Source of the DNA: Erysipelotrichaceae bacterium
Lineage (GTDB): Bacteria > Bacillota_I > Bacilli_A > Erysipelotrichales > Erysipelotrichaceae
Length of the DNA stretch: 40,995 nucleotides
NCBI GenBank assembly: GCA_012516665.1
Contig: JAAYWN010000042.1
Coordinates: forward strand, 1-40,995
Direction: 5' to 3'
In this document: one piece after another, positions 15,737-23,328 of the stretch
Layout: each line of letters begins with the position of its first letter
Numbering within the stretch: position 1 is the stretch's first letter
Notes under the pieces: model-generated
Databases searched by the model: none
What the model was told of the DNA's origin: nothing
What the model saw: only the letters and a program-made list of their open reading frames with translations
Position numbers and translations under genes: made by a program

Positions 15737-18685
15737 ATGTTTTTAAAAAGAATAGAAATGCAGGGATTTAAATCATTTGCGGATAAAACGATCATCTCTT
15801 TTGAAAACCCAATTACCGGTGTTGTTGGGCCAAATGGATGCGGTAAGTCAAATATTGCTGATGCTGTACGATGGGTCTTGGGCGAGCAGAGCGCCAAGAG
15901 CATGCGCGGGCAGAAGATGGATGATATTATTTTTGCTGGCAGTGCAGACCGCAAAAAGGTCAATATGGCAGAAGTTACTTTGATCTTTGACAACACAAGT
16001 CATGTTCTGAATTCAGATAAAGATGAAATTGAAGTGACACGCCGTTTATTCCGTGATTCAGGTGATGCAGAGTATCTCATCAATCGCAATAACGTCAGAC
16101 TGCGCGATGTTGTCGACCTTTTTCTTGATACAGGTCTTGGCAAGGATTCGCTCAGCATCATTTCACAGGGCAATGTTGTATCTTTTGCGGATGCAAAGCC
16201 GATCGACCGCCGCGGTATCTTTGAAGAAGCTGCCGGTGTAGCGAAATACAAGAAGAGAAAGATTGAATCATTGTCAAAATTAGAGAGAACGAAAGAAAAC
16301 CTTGATCGTTCTACAGACATTTTAAATGAGCTTGAAAAACAGGTATCTCCTTTAAAGAGAGCTGCTCATAAAGCAGAGATTTACAGAGAAAAGAAAAAGA
16401 GATTGGAAGAGATCGAGATTACGGTATTGGTCCAGGATATTGATCAGATCAATGCGGAAATCGAATCTGCGAAGAAGACTCTCTTTGATATTGAAACAAA
16501 GACCGCTATGTATAGTACTAATATTCAGGTATCTGAGACAAAAGTACAGGAACAGAGAAAACAGATTGCTCAGCTGGATAAAGAGATCAATGCACTGCAG
16601 GATGAACTGATGCAGAACTATAACGATGTACAGGCTCTGGAAGCGCGCAAGACAGAATTGGATGAGCGCCGCAAATACATTGTTGAAACGGGCTCTAATG
16701 AGCAGAAAGCAAAGGAACTGAAAGATCTGCTTGAAGCTGCGAAGATTGAATATGATGATCGCAGACAGCGTCTGGATGATCTGAATACGGATATCAAACT
16801 GTTCAGTGAGAAACTGAATCTAGCAGCGCAGAGCATAGTTGAAAAGAGCTCTGTGTATGAAGCAGCACAGAATCGTGAAAGATCGCTGGAGAATCGCAGA
16901 AATGTACTGGAATCACTGATGAAAAATCCTTTTAATAATCAGCAGGGGATCCGTTCTATTATGGACAATCAGAATGCACTTCATGGAATTCTCGGCGTGG
17001 TCGGACAGATCCTGTCGGTAGAAAAGGGATATGAAGAGGCAATAGCTACTGCTCTTGGCGGCGCCATGAATAATATCGTGACTTCAGATGAACAGTCAGC
17101 CAGAGATGCTATTCGTTTTCTGAATAAGAACTTAGGCGGACGGGCTACCTTTCTTCCTTTGACAGTATGCGCACCGCATTATATGTCAAAAGAAAGTGAG
17201 ATCATCTGTCAGAATACCAAGGGATACTTAGGTGTTGCCAAAGATTTCATTAAGTTTGATGATCAGTTCTCACCGCTGGTTGAAAATCTGCTGGCAAATG
17301 TTCCGGTCGTAGAAAATATGGAAGCCGGCAATGAATTGTCTGCTTTGACAAGAAGACAGTACAAGATCGTTACACTGGATGGCGAAGTGATCCATCGCGG
17401 CGGATCTATGACCGGCGGGAAAACACAGCACAATACCAATGTTGTAACAATGAAGCGCGAGTATGATGAAATCTGCACTCAGTTGGATGCGCAGAATGCC
17501 AAGACAGTTCTTGCACGGAAGGAATATGACAGTGCTGTTGAAGAACGCGAAAATGCGGCAAAGGGACTTCAGGAAAAGAGATATGCTTCTGCTGCTTTGG
17601 AACCGGTCGTCGATGCTAAGCAGGCAAAGTACGAAAAGCTCAAGTCAGATCTTTCATTAGTGCAGCCTGATTCTGATACAGAAGATGATGATGGACAGGC
17701 ACATAATGATGATCTTGTGATCCGTCTGAATAAGGCTTACAGCAGACGCGATGAGATTACAAATGAGATCAAAGCAAAGCGCGATGACAGACTGTCCGGC
17801 AACAGTGATATGGAGCGCAAAGAAGCACAGCTGCGTCAGATGCGCAAAGAGCTTTCAACGGCTGAGGCAGGCGAAAATGCGATCAAGATCGACCAGGGCC
17901 GCTTAGAAACTAAGATGGATGCGGATCTGCAGAGACTCGCTTCAGAATATCAGCTGACATATGAATTTGCCAAGACGAAAGCATCGGAAGAAAGCATTGA
18001 TAATGCAAAAGAGGAAGTTGCTCAGCTGAGAGCTGATATCGAACATTTGGGCAATGTCAATATGAATGCACCGGAAGAGTATACCGATGTGAATGATCGC
18101 TATGAAACATATAAAAAACAGATTGAAGAACTGACGCTGAGCAGAGATAAGATCTTAGCAGCTATTGATGAGATGGACGGCATCATGAAGAAGCAGTTCA
18201 AAGAAATGTTCGATAAGATCAATGTTGAATTTGACGAGATCTTCCGCAATCTTTACGGCGGCGGCAAAGCGAAGCTTGTTCTGCAGGATCCGTCCGATCT
18301 GCTGAATACCGGCATTGATATTGATGCGCAGCCGCCAGGCAAAGCAGTGCAGAATAATATGCTGTTCTCCGGCGGAGAAAAATCGCTGATCGCACTGTGC
18401 GTCCTGTTTGCTATTCTAAAAGTAAAACCTGTACCGCTGGTCATCTTAGATGAAGTTGAAGCGGCATTGGATCCTGGAAATGTCGAAAGATTTGCGGAGT
18501 ATCTGCATCGCTTTACAGATCATACGCAGTTCTTGGTCGTGACACATCGTCAGGGGACAATGGAAAAGGCTGATGTTCTCTATGGTGTTACAATGCAGCA
18601 TCAAGGTGTTTCTCAGATGCTGAAAGTAGAACTGAAGGAAGCTGTGGCAATGGCAGATCCAAGTGCCGCTGAGGTGAGCGCATGA
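15737..18685 (+). CDS. smc: Chromosome segregation protein SMC (short-armed)
   Basis: SMC is the ATPase of the bacterial condensin complex (with ScpA and ScpB) that extrudes DNA loops and organizes the chromosome. Walker A GPNGCGKSN is at about 31-39, the hinge at about 400-560 ending near GGSMTGG, signature FSGGEKS at about 877-883, and Walker B LVILDEVEAALD at about 905-916. The total of 982 residues is about 200 below the usual 1180-1190; all catalytic parts are present, so both coiled-coil arms are shorter. GAGGAG lies 7 bases upstream of the ATG. rnc, the usual upstream neighbour, is absent. Confidence 0.97.
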   Translation: MFLKRIEMQGFKSFADKTIISFENPITGVVGPNGCGKSNIADAVRWVLGEQSAKSMRGQKMDDIIFAGSADRKKVNMAEVTLIFDNTSHVLNSDKDEIEVTRRLFRDSGDAEYLINRNNVRLRDVVDLFLDTGLGKDSLSIISQGNVVSFADAKPIDRRGIFEEAAGVAKYKKRKIESLSKLERTKENLDRSTDILNELEKQVSPLKRAAHKAEIYREKKKRLEEIEITVLVQDIDQINAEIESAKKTLFDIETKTAMYSTNIQVSETKVQEQRKQIAQLDKEINALQDELMQNYNDVQALEARKTELDERRKYIVETGSNEQKAKELKDLLEAAKIEYDDRRQRLDDLNTDIKLFSEKLNLAAQSIVEKSSVYEAAQNRERSLENRRNVLESLMKNPFNNQQGIRSIMDNQNALHGILGVVGQILSVEKGYEEAIATALGGAMNNIVTSDEQSARDAIRFLNKNLGGRATFLPLTVCAPHYMSKESEIICQNTKGYLGVAKDFIKFDDQFSPLVENLLANVPVVENMEAGNELSALTRRQYKIVTLDGEVIHRGGSMTGGKTQHNTNVVTMKREYDEICTQLDAQNAKTVLARKEYDSAVEERENAAKGLQEKRYASAALEPVVDAKQAKYEKLKSDLSLVQPDSDTEDDDGQAHNDDLVIRLNKAYSRRDEITNEIKAKRDDRLSGNSDMERKEAQLRQMRKELSTAEAGENAIKIDQGRLETKMDADLQRLASEYQLTYEFAKTKASEESIDNAKEEVAQLRADIEHLGNVNMNAPEEYTDVNDRYETYKKQIEELTLSRDKILAAIDEMDGIMKKQFKEMFDKINVEFDEIFRNLYGGGKAKLVLQDPSDLLNTGIDIDAQPPGKAVQNNMLFSGGEKSLIALCVLFAILKVKPVPLVILDEVEAALDPGNVERFAEYLHRFTDHTQFLVVTHRQGTMEKADVLYGVTMQHQGVSQMLKVELKEAVAMADPSAAEVSA

Positions 18686-19656
18686 GCTTTCTTAGTGCAT
18701 TGAAAGAAAAATTTTCTAAAAAGAATGATAAAGCACAGTATTTATCTGGTTTTGCAAAGAGCAGACAGCAGTTTGGCCAGAGGCTCAGTTCTCTTTCAGA
18801 AGATTTTGATGGCATCTCTGATGAATTTCTTGAACAGCTGACGATCATCCTGCTGGAAGCAGATGTTGGCATTGATACGGCAGATCTGATCTGCGGTACA
18901 CTGAAGGACAGAGCTCAGGATTATCCGACGGTATCCTTCAAGTGGGCAATGAATCTGCTGATAGAGATCATGAAAGAGATCTACGAAGAATATCCGGATG
19001 AACCTATCCATTTCAATGAGGACGGCCCGACCGTGATCTTCTTGGAAGGTGTCAATGGTTCCGGCAAAACAACGACCGCCGCAAAGCTGGCCAGCATGTA
19101 TCAAAAGCAGGGGAAGAACGTTGTGTTTACAGCCGCCGATACATTCCGTGCAGGCGCAATTGATCAGCTGTGCGAATGGGGAGATCGTCTTCATGTACCA
19201 ACGGTAAAGGGATTGAAAAATGGCGATCCAAGTGCAGCTATTGTTGATGGCTGTCGGTATGCGAAGGAACATCATTCTGATATTCTGATCTGTGATACAG
19301 CAGGCCGTCTGCAGAATAAAGCGAATCTGATGAATGAGCTTGCAAAAATGAATCGTGTGACGGCACGAGAGATTGAAGGAGCACCGCATAATACATGGCT
19401 GGTGCTGGATGCCACAACAGGACAGAATGGCCTGGCACAGGCTGAGATCTTCAACGAAAGTACAGAATTATCCGGTATTATTCTGACCAAAATGGATGGA
19501 ACGGCCAAAGGCGGTATTGTTATTGCCATAAAAAATAAGCTTCATCTGCCGGTTTATTACATCGGCTTGGGAGAACATCCTGAGGATCTGCGTCCCTTCG
19601 ATCTGGACAGCTATCTATACAGTATTTCAGAAGGGCTGCAGAGCGATGGAGAATAA
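18682..19656 (+). CDS. ftsY: Signal recognition particle receptor FtsY
   Basis: FtsY is the GTPase receptor that docks SRP-ribosome complexes at the membrane. The 324-residue chain has a short N-terminal region rather than the long acidic A domain of E. coli, then the NG domain with GVNGSGKTTT (about residue 123), DTFRAGAIDQL, DTAGRLQNK, TKMDGTAKGG and GLGEHPEDLRPFD. The start overlaps the smc stop (ATGA), the conserved Bacillota pairing. Confidence 0.97.
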   Translation: MSFLSALKEKFSKKNDKAQYLSGFAKSRQQFGQRLSSLSEDFDGISDEFLEQLTIILLEADVGIDTADLICGTLKDRAQDYPTVSFKWAMNLLIEIMKEIYEEYPDEPIHFNEDGPTVIFLEGVNGSGKTTTAAKLASMYQKQGKNVVFTAADTFRAGAIDQLCEWGDRLHVPTVKGLKNGDPSAAIVDGCRYAKEHHSDILICDTAGRLQNKANLMNELAKMNRVTAREIEGAPHNTWLVLDATTGQNGLAQAEIFNESTELSGIILTKMDGTAKGGIVIAIKNKLHLPVYYIGLGEHPEDLRPFDLDSYLYSISEGLQSDGE

Positions 19657-19981
19657 GATCTATCTGAACAGTCTGCTGGATTTCTACAGTCCATTGCTGA
19701 CGGAAAAGCAGCAGAAGATCTGTCATTATTATTATCGAGAAGATCTTTCACTGCAGGAAATTGCTGAATTTGAAAAGACTTCTAGAAGTGCCGTATATGA
19801 TACCGTAAAGCGCTGTCGGAATGATCTTGAATCCTATGAAGATAAGCTTCATCTGTATCGTTCCTATCAAAAGCGTTCCGAGCTTTATAAAAAAATACGC
19901 AGTTATCAGAATCAGAAGATCAACACGCTTGTCGATGCATGCATCGACAGTGAAATAGATGAAGGAGAAAAAAATATATGA
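19646..19981 (+). CDS. ylxM: YlxM/p13-like helix-turn-helix protein
   Basis: YlxM is a small protein usually encoded between ftsY and ffh and thought to modulate SRP. The 111-residue sequence has a sigma-like helix-turn-helix: LTEKQQKICHYYYREDLSLQ, EIAEFEKTSRSAVYDTVKRC. The start lies inside the ftsY end. ffh is not downstream here; ackA follows instead, with a 4-base overlap. Confidence 0.93.
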   Translation: MENKIYLNSLLDFYSPLLTEKQQKICHYYYREDLSLQEIAEFEKTSRSAVYDTVKRCRNDLESYEDKLHLYRSYQKRSELYKKIRSYQNQKINTLVDACIDSEIDEGEKNI

Positions 19982-21174
19982 GCAAGGTTATTGCAGTAAA
20001 TTCAGGATCATCCTCTTTAAAGTTCCAGCTGTTTGATATGCCAAGTGAGAAGGTTCTCACCTCTGGACAGGCAGAAAGAATCGGCCAGACTATGGGTGCA
20101 TTTACAATCAAAGTCAACGGTGAAAAGAAATCAATGACACTTCCGCTGAAGGATCATAAAGCAGCTGTTGAACTTCTGCTGAAAGAATTGGTGGATGAAA
20201 AGATCGTCAGCAGTCTGGACGAGATCAAGGGTGCAGGACATCGTATTGTCCAGGGCGGCCCATACTTTGATCAGTCTGTTGTAGTCAATGATGATGTTGT
20301 AAATAAGGTTGATGAATTAAGCGAACTGGCACCATTGCATAATCCAGCTCATCTGGTATGCTATAAGGCTTTTAAAGAAGCATTGCCGAATATCGGCCAT
20401 GTATTTGTCTTTGATACAGCATTTCATCAGACCATGGGCCCAGAATCTTTCCTGTTCCCAGTGCCTTATGATTGGTATACACAGTATAAGATCAGAAGAT
20501 ACGGTGCACATGGCACTTCGCATTGGTATGTAAACCGCAAAGCAGCTGAGATCATGGACAAGCCGGTCGAAAAGCTTAATATGATTACATGTCATTTAGG
20601 CAATGGAGCTTCCATTACAGCTATTAAGAATGGCAAATGCATCAATACATCCATGGGCCTGACACCATTAGGCGGTATCATGATGGGAACACGTTCTGGT
20701 GATATTGACCCAACCGTCGTATTCTACATGATGGAAAAATTGAATTGCACACCAAAGGAAATGGATACATTCCTGAATAAGCGTTCCGGCATGCTGGGTG
20801 TTTCCGGTATTTCTTCCGATGCGAGAGATATTCAGGCAGCTGTAGATAAGGGCGATCAGAGAGCTATTCTGACGACCGAACTGTATACCAACCGTGTCAT
20901 CAATGTTGTCGGCGGCTATGCAATGCAGCTGGGACATGTTGATGCAATGGTATTTACTGCTGGTCTTGGGGAAAATGATGCCCATACAAGAGAGAGAATC
21001 CTGAAGCATTTGGAAGAGGGCATGGGACTGTCTATTGACTATGAGAAGAACAATACGATCCATGGCACAGAAGCTCTGATCTCGAAACCGGATTCAAAGG
21101 TTGCCGTTTATATTATTCCGACAAATGAAGAATTGGTCATTGCCAGAGATACAGTACGTCTGTTAGGTCTTTGA
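19978..21174 (+). CDS. ackA: Acetate kinase
   Basis: Interconverts acetyl phosphate and acetate with ATP formation, the last step of acetate fermentation. The 398-residue protein has VNSGSSSLKFQLF at the N-terminus, HRIVQGG, CHLGNGASI, GTRSGDIDP and GLGENDA, all standard. AAGGAG lies 8 bases upstream of the ATG, which overlaps ylxM. No phosphotransacetylase gene is nearby. Its place after smc-ftsY-ylxM, where ffh is normally found, is atypical. Confidence 0.98.
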   Translation: MSKVIAVNSGSSSLKFQLFDMPSEKVLTSGQAERIGQTMGAFTIKVNGEKKSMTLPLKDHKAAVELLLKELVDEKIVSSLDEIKGAGHRIVQGGPYFDQSVVVNDDVVNKVDELSELAPLHNPAHLVCYKAFKEALPNIGHVFVFDTAFHQTMGPESFLFPVPYDWYTQYKIRRYGAHGTSHWYVNRKAAEIMDKPVEKLNMITCHLGNGASITAIKNGKCINTSMGLTPLGGIMMGTRSGDIDPTVVFYMMEKLNCTPKEMDTFLNKRSGMLGVSGISSDARDIQAAVDKGDQRAILTTELYTNRVINVVGGYAMQLGHVDAMVFTAGLGENDAHTRERILKHLEEGMGLSIDYEKNNTIHGTEALISKPDSKVAVYIIPTNEELVIARDTVRLLGL

Positions 21175-21176
21175 TC

Positions 21177-22112
21177 ATGAATTGTGATGCATTGAGCATA
21201 AGCATTGAACAGTTTGACACGATCACTGTATTCCGCCATGAACACCCCGACTGCGACGCATTAGGATCGCAATGGGGCCTCTGCACATGGCTCAGAGATA
21301 ATTTTCCAGAAAAAAAGATCTATGCGCTTGGCAGTGAAACAACGGATCAGACGGACTTTCCCAAAAGCGATGAGGTCAGCGATGATATTATCAGAAACAG
21401 TCTTGCCATTGTGCTGGATACTGGCAATGCAGAGCGTATAGACGATAAGCGCAGTCCGCTTGCACGCAAAGTCATCAAGATCGATCATCATCCAAATATT
21501 GAGCCTTTTGGAGATGTGATCCTAGTGGACACAAAGGCTGCTGCAGTATGTGAGATCTTAGGCGAGTACTTTTTATCTCGCAAAGACTGCAAGCTCAGTC
21601 TTATGGCTGCAGAGTACCTATATGAGGGCCTGCTGACCGATACATTATGCTATGCCACATCTAATACAACATCGCATACACTGGCTATTGGATCCTATAT
21701 TGCAAGCCATGGCATCAATATCGCAGAGATCAACCGCAGATTGTTTGATCAGGATCAGAAAGCATTCAGCATTGCCAGCTATATTCGTGCACATATTCAA
21801 ACGATCAATGGGAGAGTTGCTTACTGCATTCTGTCATGTGAAGATCTGAAGCATTTGAATATCAGCGCTTCCAGCGCAAGAAATTTCATAAATGAAATGG
21901 GACATGTTAAAGAATTTGCGGCTTGGTGCATGTTTACGCAGCACACTGATAACGAGAAACTCTACGATGGATCACTGCGTTCTAAAACGATCTGTTTGAA
22001 TGATCTTGCTGCGCAGTATCATGGCGGCGGACATCCAAATGCATCGGGTGTAAAAGACCTTGATGAAAAAATGATAGATACTTTGCTGGACAGTATATAT
22101 TCGAGAGTTTAA
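21177..22112 (+). CDS. nrnA: DHH/DHHA1 family nanoRNase/pAp phosphatase
   Basis: NrnA-type enzymes degrade very short RNAs and dephosphorylate 3'-phosphoadenosine 5'-phosphate. Motifs are RHEHPDCDALGSQ (motif I), LDTGNAERID, the defining IKIDHHPN, and the DHHA1 substrate loop GGGHPNASG near the C-terminus. The 311-residue length fits. I chose the ATG at 21177, 9 bases after AGG (21165-21167); an in-frame TTG at 21171 is too close to that site. The gene begins 2 bases after the ackA stop. Confidence 0.91.
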   Translation: MNCDALSISIEQFDTITVFRHEHPDCDALGSQWGLCTWLRDNFPEKKIYALGSETTDQTDFPKSDEVSDDIIRNSLAIVLDTGNAERIDDKRSPLARKVIKIDHHPNIEPFGDVILVDTKAAAVCEILGEYFLSRKDCKLSLMAAEYLYEGLLTDTLCYATSNTTSHTLAIGSYIASHGINIAEINRRLFDQDQKAFSIASYIRAHIQTINGRVAYCILSCEDLKHLNISASSARNFINEMGHVKEFAAWCMFTQHTDNEKLYDGSLRSKTICLNDLAAQYHGGGHPNASGVKDLDEKMIDTLLDSIYSRV

Positions 22113-22159
22113 TGAATTGTCAAGTATTGAAGATGCTGAATACATGTAGTACCATTAAT

Positions 22160-22187
22160 TTGTAGGTACGCAACGTACTTATATAGT
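22160..22187 (+). promoter_or_regulatory. hup: Candidate hup promoter with a dyad in its spacer
   Basis: TTGTAG (22160-22165), a 16-base spacer and TATAGT (22182-22187) precede hup. The spacer contains the perfect dyad GTACG-CAA-CGTAC (22166-22178), which could bind a repressor or activator. No clear terminator separates nrnA from this promoter. Confidence 0.5.
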
Positions 22188-22208
22188 TATAAATTGGAGG
22201 AAAATTAA

Positions 22209-22490
22209 ATGGAATTAACAAACAAAAAGAGCATTTCCGAAACAATCGCTGAAAAGCATGATCTGACTAAGAAAGAAGCAGGGGACATTGTTGATCTTGT
22301 TTTTGATACAATTTCCGATACACTGAAGAACGGCGGCAGAGTCGATATCACAGGATTTGGAAAGTTCGAAGTAAAGACAAGAGCTGCTCGTACAGGCATC
22401 AATCCTCAGACAAAGGCTGCTATCTCTATCCCAGAGACTAAGGTACCAGGCTTCAAGGCATCTAAAGTACTTAAGGATATTGTTAAGTAA
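22209..22490 (+). CDS. hup: HU family DNA-binding protein
   Basis: HU is the abundant histone-like dimer that bends and compacts DNA. The 93-residue sequence shows the helical body (ISETIAEKHDLTKKEAGDIV), GRVDITGFGKFEVKTRAAR and the DNA-binding arm around GINPQTKAAISIPETKVPGF. TTGGAGG lies 8 bases upstream of the ATG, a strong site matching high expression. It is monocistronic between its own promoter and a terminator. Confidence 0.98.
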   Translation: MELTNKKSISETIAEKHDLTKKEAGDIVDLVFDTISDTLKNGGRVDITGFGKFEVKTRAARTGINPQTKAAISIPETKVPGFKASKVLKDIVK

Positions 22491-22511
22491 TTGATCTATC
22501 ATCTAATAAAA

Positions 22512-22546
22512 AACTAAATGACGCTCATTGCTGGGCGTCATTTTCA
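22512..22546. terminator. Bidirectional terminator between hup and the HTH gene
   Basis: AAATGACGC (22516-22524) pairs perfectly with GCGTCATTT (22535-22543). TTTT follows on the plus strand, and six Ts follow on the minus strand in the complement of AATAAAAAAC. It serves hup and the convergent HTH gene; the right arm and loop are the last codons of the HTH gene. Confidence 0.88.
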
Positions 22547-22920
22547 TTTGGCTTATCAAAGTTCAGATCCTGTGTATACACCTTTTTTAAACGGAAGAAG
22601 GTAGCACGGCTGATCTGCAGAGATGACATGATCTCATTCATAGGCTTATTCTGATCCATTAAGATACTGAACTGGAAGTACCGATCGGACCATTTCTTAT
22701 CATATTTATGACGGCCGGCACCTCTTGGATTCTTCTTTTTATTCGCTTCGATTTGTTCCGCAAAGCGAATGCATGTTTTTTTATAGGCATCTCTTTCACG
22801 TTTAACAGCTGCAATATCTCTTTGATATGTCTTTTTTAGATCATTATACTGCATTCTATAAAGATCTCTTTGTGAGATAAGCAGTGTGATCTGTGCTTTT
22901 AAAGTATCTATTTCGCTCAT
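22525..22920 (-). CDS. Coiled-coil/helix-turn-helix protein of unknown role
   Basis: This 131-residue basic protein is not recognised as a named family. Residues about 2-60 are predicted coiled coil (heptad-like, charged), then PRGAGRHKYDKKW, then a resolvase-like helix-turn-helix, MNEIMSSLQISRATFFRLKK (about 94-113). It looks like a DNA-binding protein without a catalytic domain, reminiscent of the C-terminal HTH of serine recombinases. There is no Shine-Dalgarno sequence before ATG 22920 or the in-frame ATG at 22938. A promoter -10 ends 6 bases before 22920, so I take that start and infer a leaderless mRNA. It is the only gene on its strand here. Confidence 0.75.
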   Translation of the reverse strand: MSEIDTLKAQITLLISQRDLYRMQYNDLKKTYQRDIAAVKRERDAYKKTCIRFAEQIEANKKKNPRGAGRHKYDKKWSDRYFQFSILMDQNKPMNEIMSSLQISRATFFRLKKVYTQDLNFDKPNENDAQQ

Positions 22921-22926
22921 ACATAT

Positions 22927-22954
22927 AATATATATCATTTTGCAGAAGTATCAA
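22927..22954 (-). promoter_or_regulatory. Promoter giving a leaderless HTH transcript
   Basis: On the minus strand TTGATA (22954-22949), a 16-base spacer and TATATT (22932-22927) are followed by 6 bases and then the ATG at 22920. The predicted transcription start therefore falls on or next to the start codon. TATTAT two bases further down is an alternative -10 with an 18-base spacer. Confidence 0.55.
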
Positions 22955-23010
22955 TAATTAAATTTTGAATATATCCAACGGTTTTAAAGTATCAGGGTGA
23001 TTGAAAATGG

Positions 23011-23263
23011 GTGATACACCATACTTATGGCTTACTGCAGGACATTTTTGCAAAAATAAACCATAAAAGACATGATGATCCAAGCAGAGAAGAGTATGTG
23101 AGAATGAAATTGTGAACAGCAAATAATTTGCCTGTATCAGATTTACAAGATAATCTGAAAGAAAGTTATGCTTAAATACACATCATCAAAAGAAGGGCTG
23201 GCTATGATTGCAATAAAAGAAGATGGATGTTTTCTTCTAAAAGATAAGAAAGAGCATCGGTAA
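23011..23263 (+). pseudogene. Decayed gene remnant in the 22939-23328 gap
   Basis: This otherwise gene-free stretch holds a frame from a GTG at 23011 that encodes IHHTYGLLQDIFAKINHK, RHDDPSREEYVRMKL, a TGA (23113-23115), then TANNLPVSDLQDNLKESYA to a TAA at 23173. A second fragment in a different register, MIAIKEDGCFLLKDKKEHR (23204-23263), follows. The composition is protein-like and the interruption looks like a nonsense mutation. I do not recognise the parent family. It could also be chance. Confidence 0.35.
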
Positions 23264-23265
23264 AT

Positions 23266-23293
23266 AAAATTCGCATAACATACATTATGCGAA
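23266..23293 (-). terminator. Terminator of the SH3/LRR operon
   Basis: TTCGCATAA (23270-23278) pairs perfectly with TTATGCGAA (23285-23293) around a 6-base loop. On the minus strand, TTTTATTT follows. It lies 35 bases after the stop of the LRR gene. Confidence 0.7.
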
Positions 23294-23328
23294 CTAATGA
23301 CTTATGCTATTAATCTGCTCTGTTTACC

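Noticed and set aside
18796-19389. 197-residue minus-strand open frame
   Set aside because: Antisense to ftsY; cysteine/histidine-rich noise composition and no start signal.
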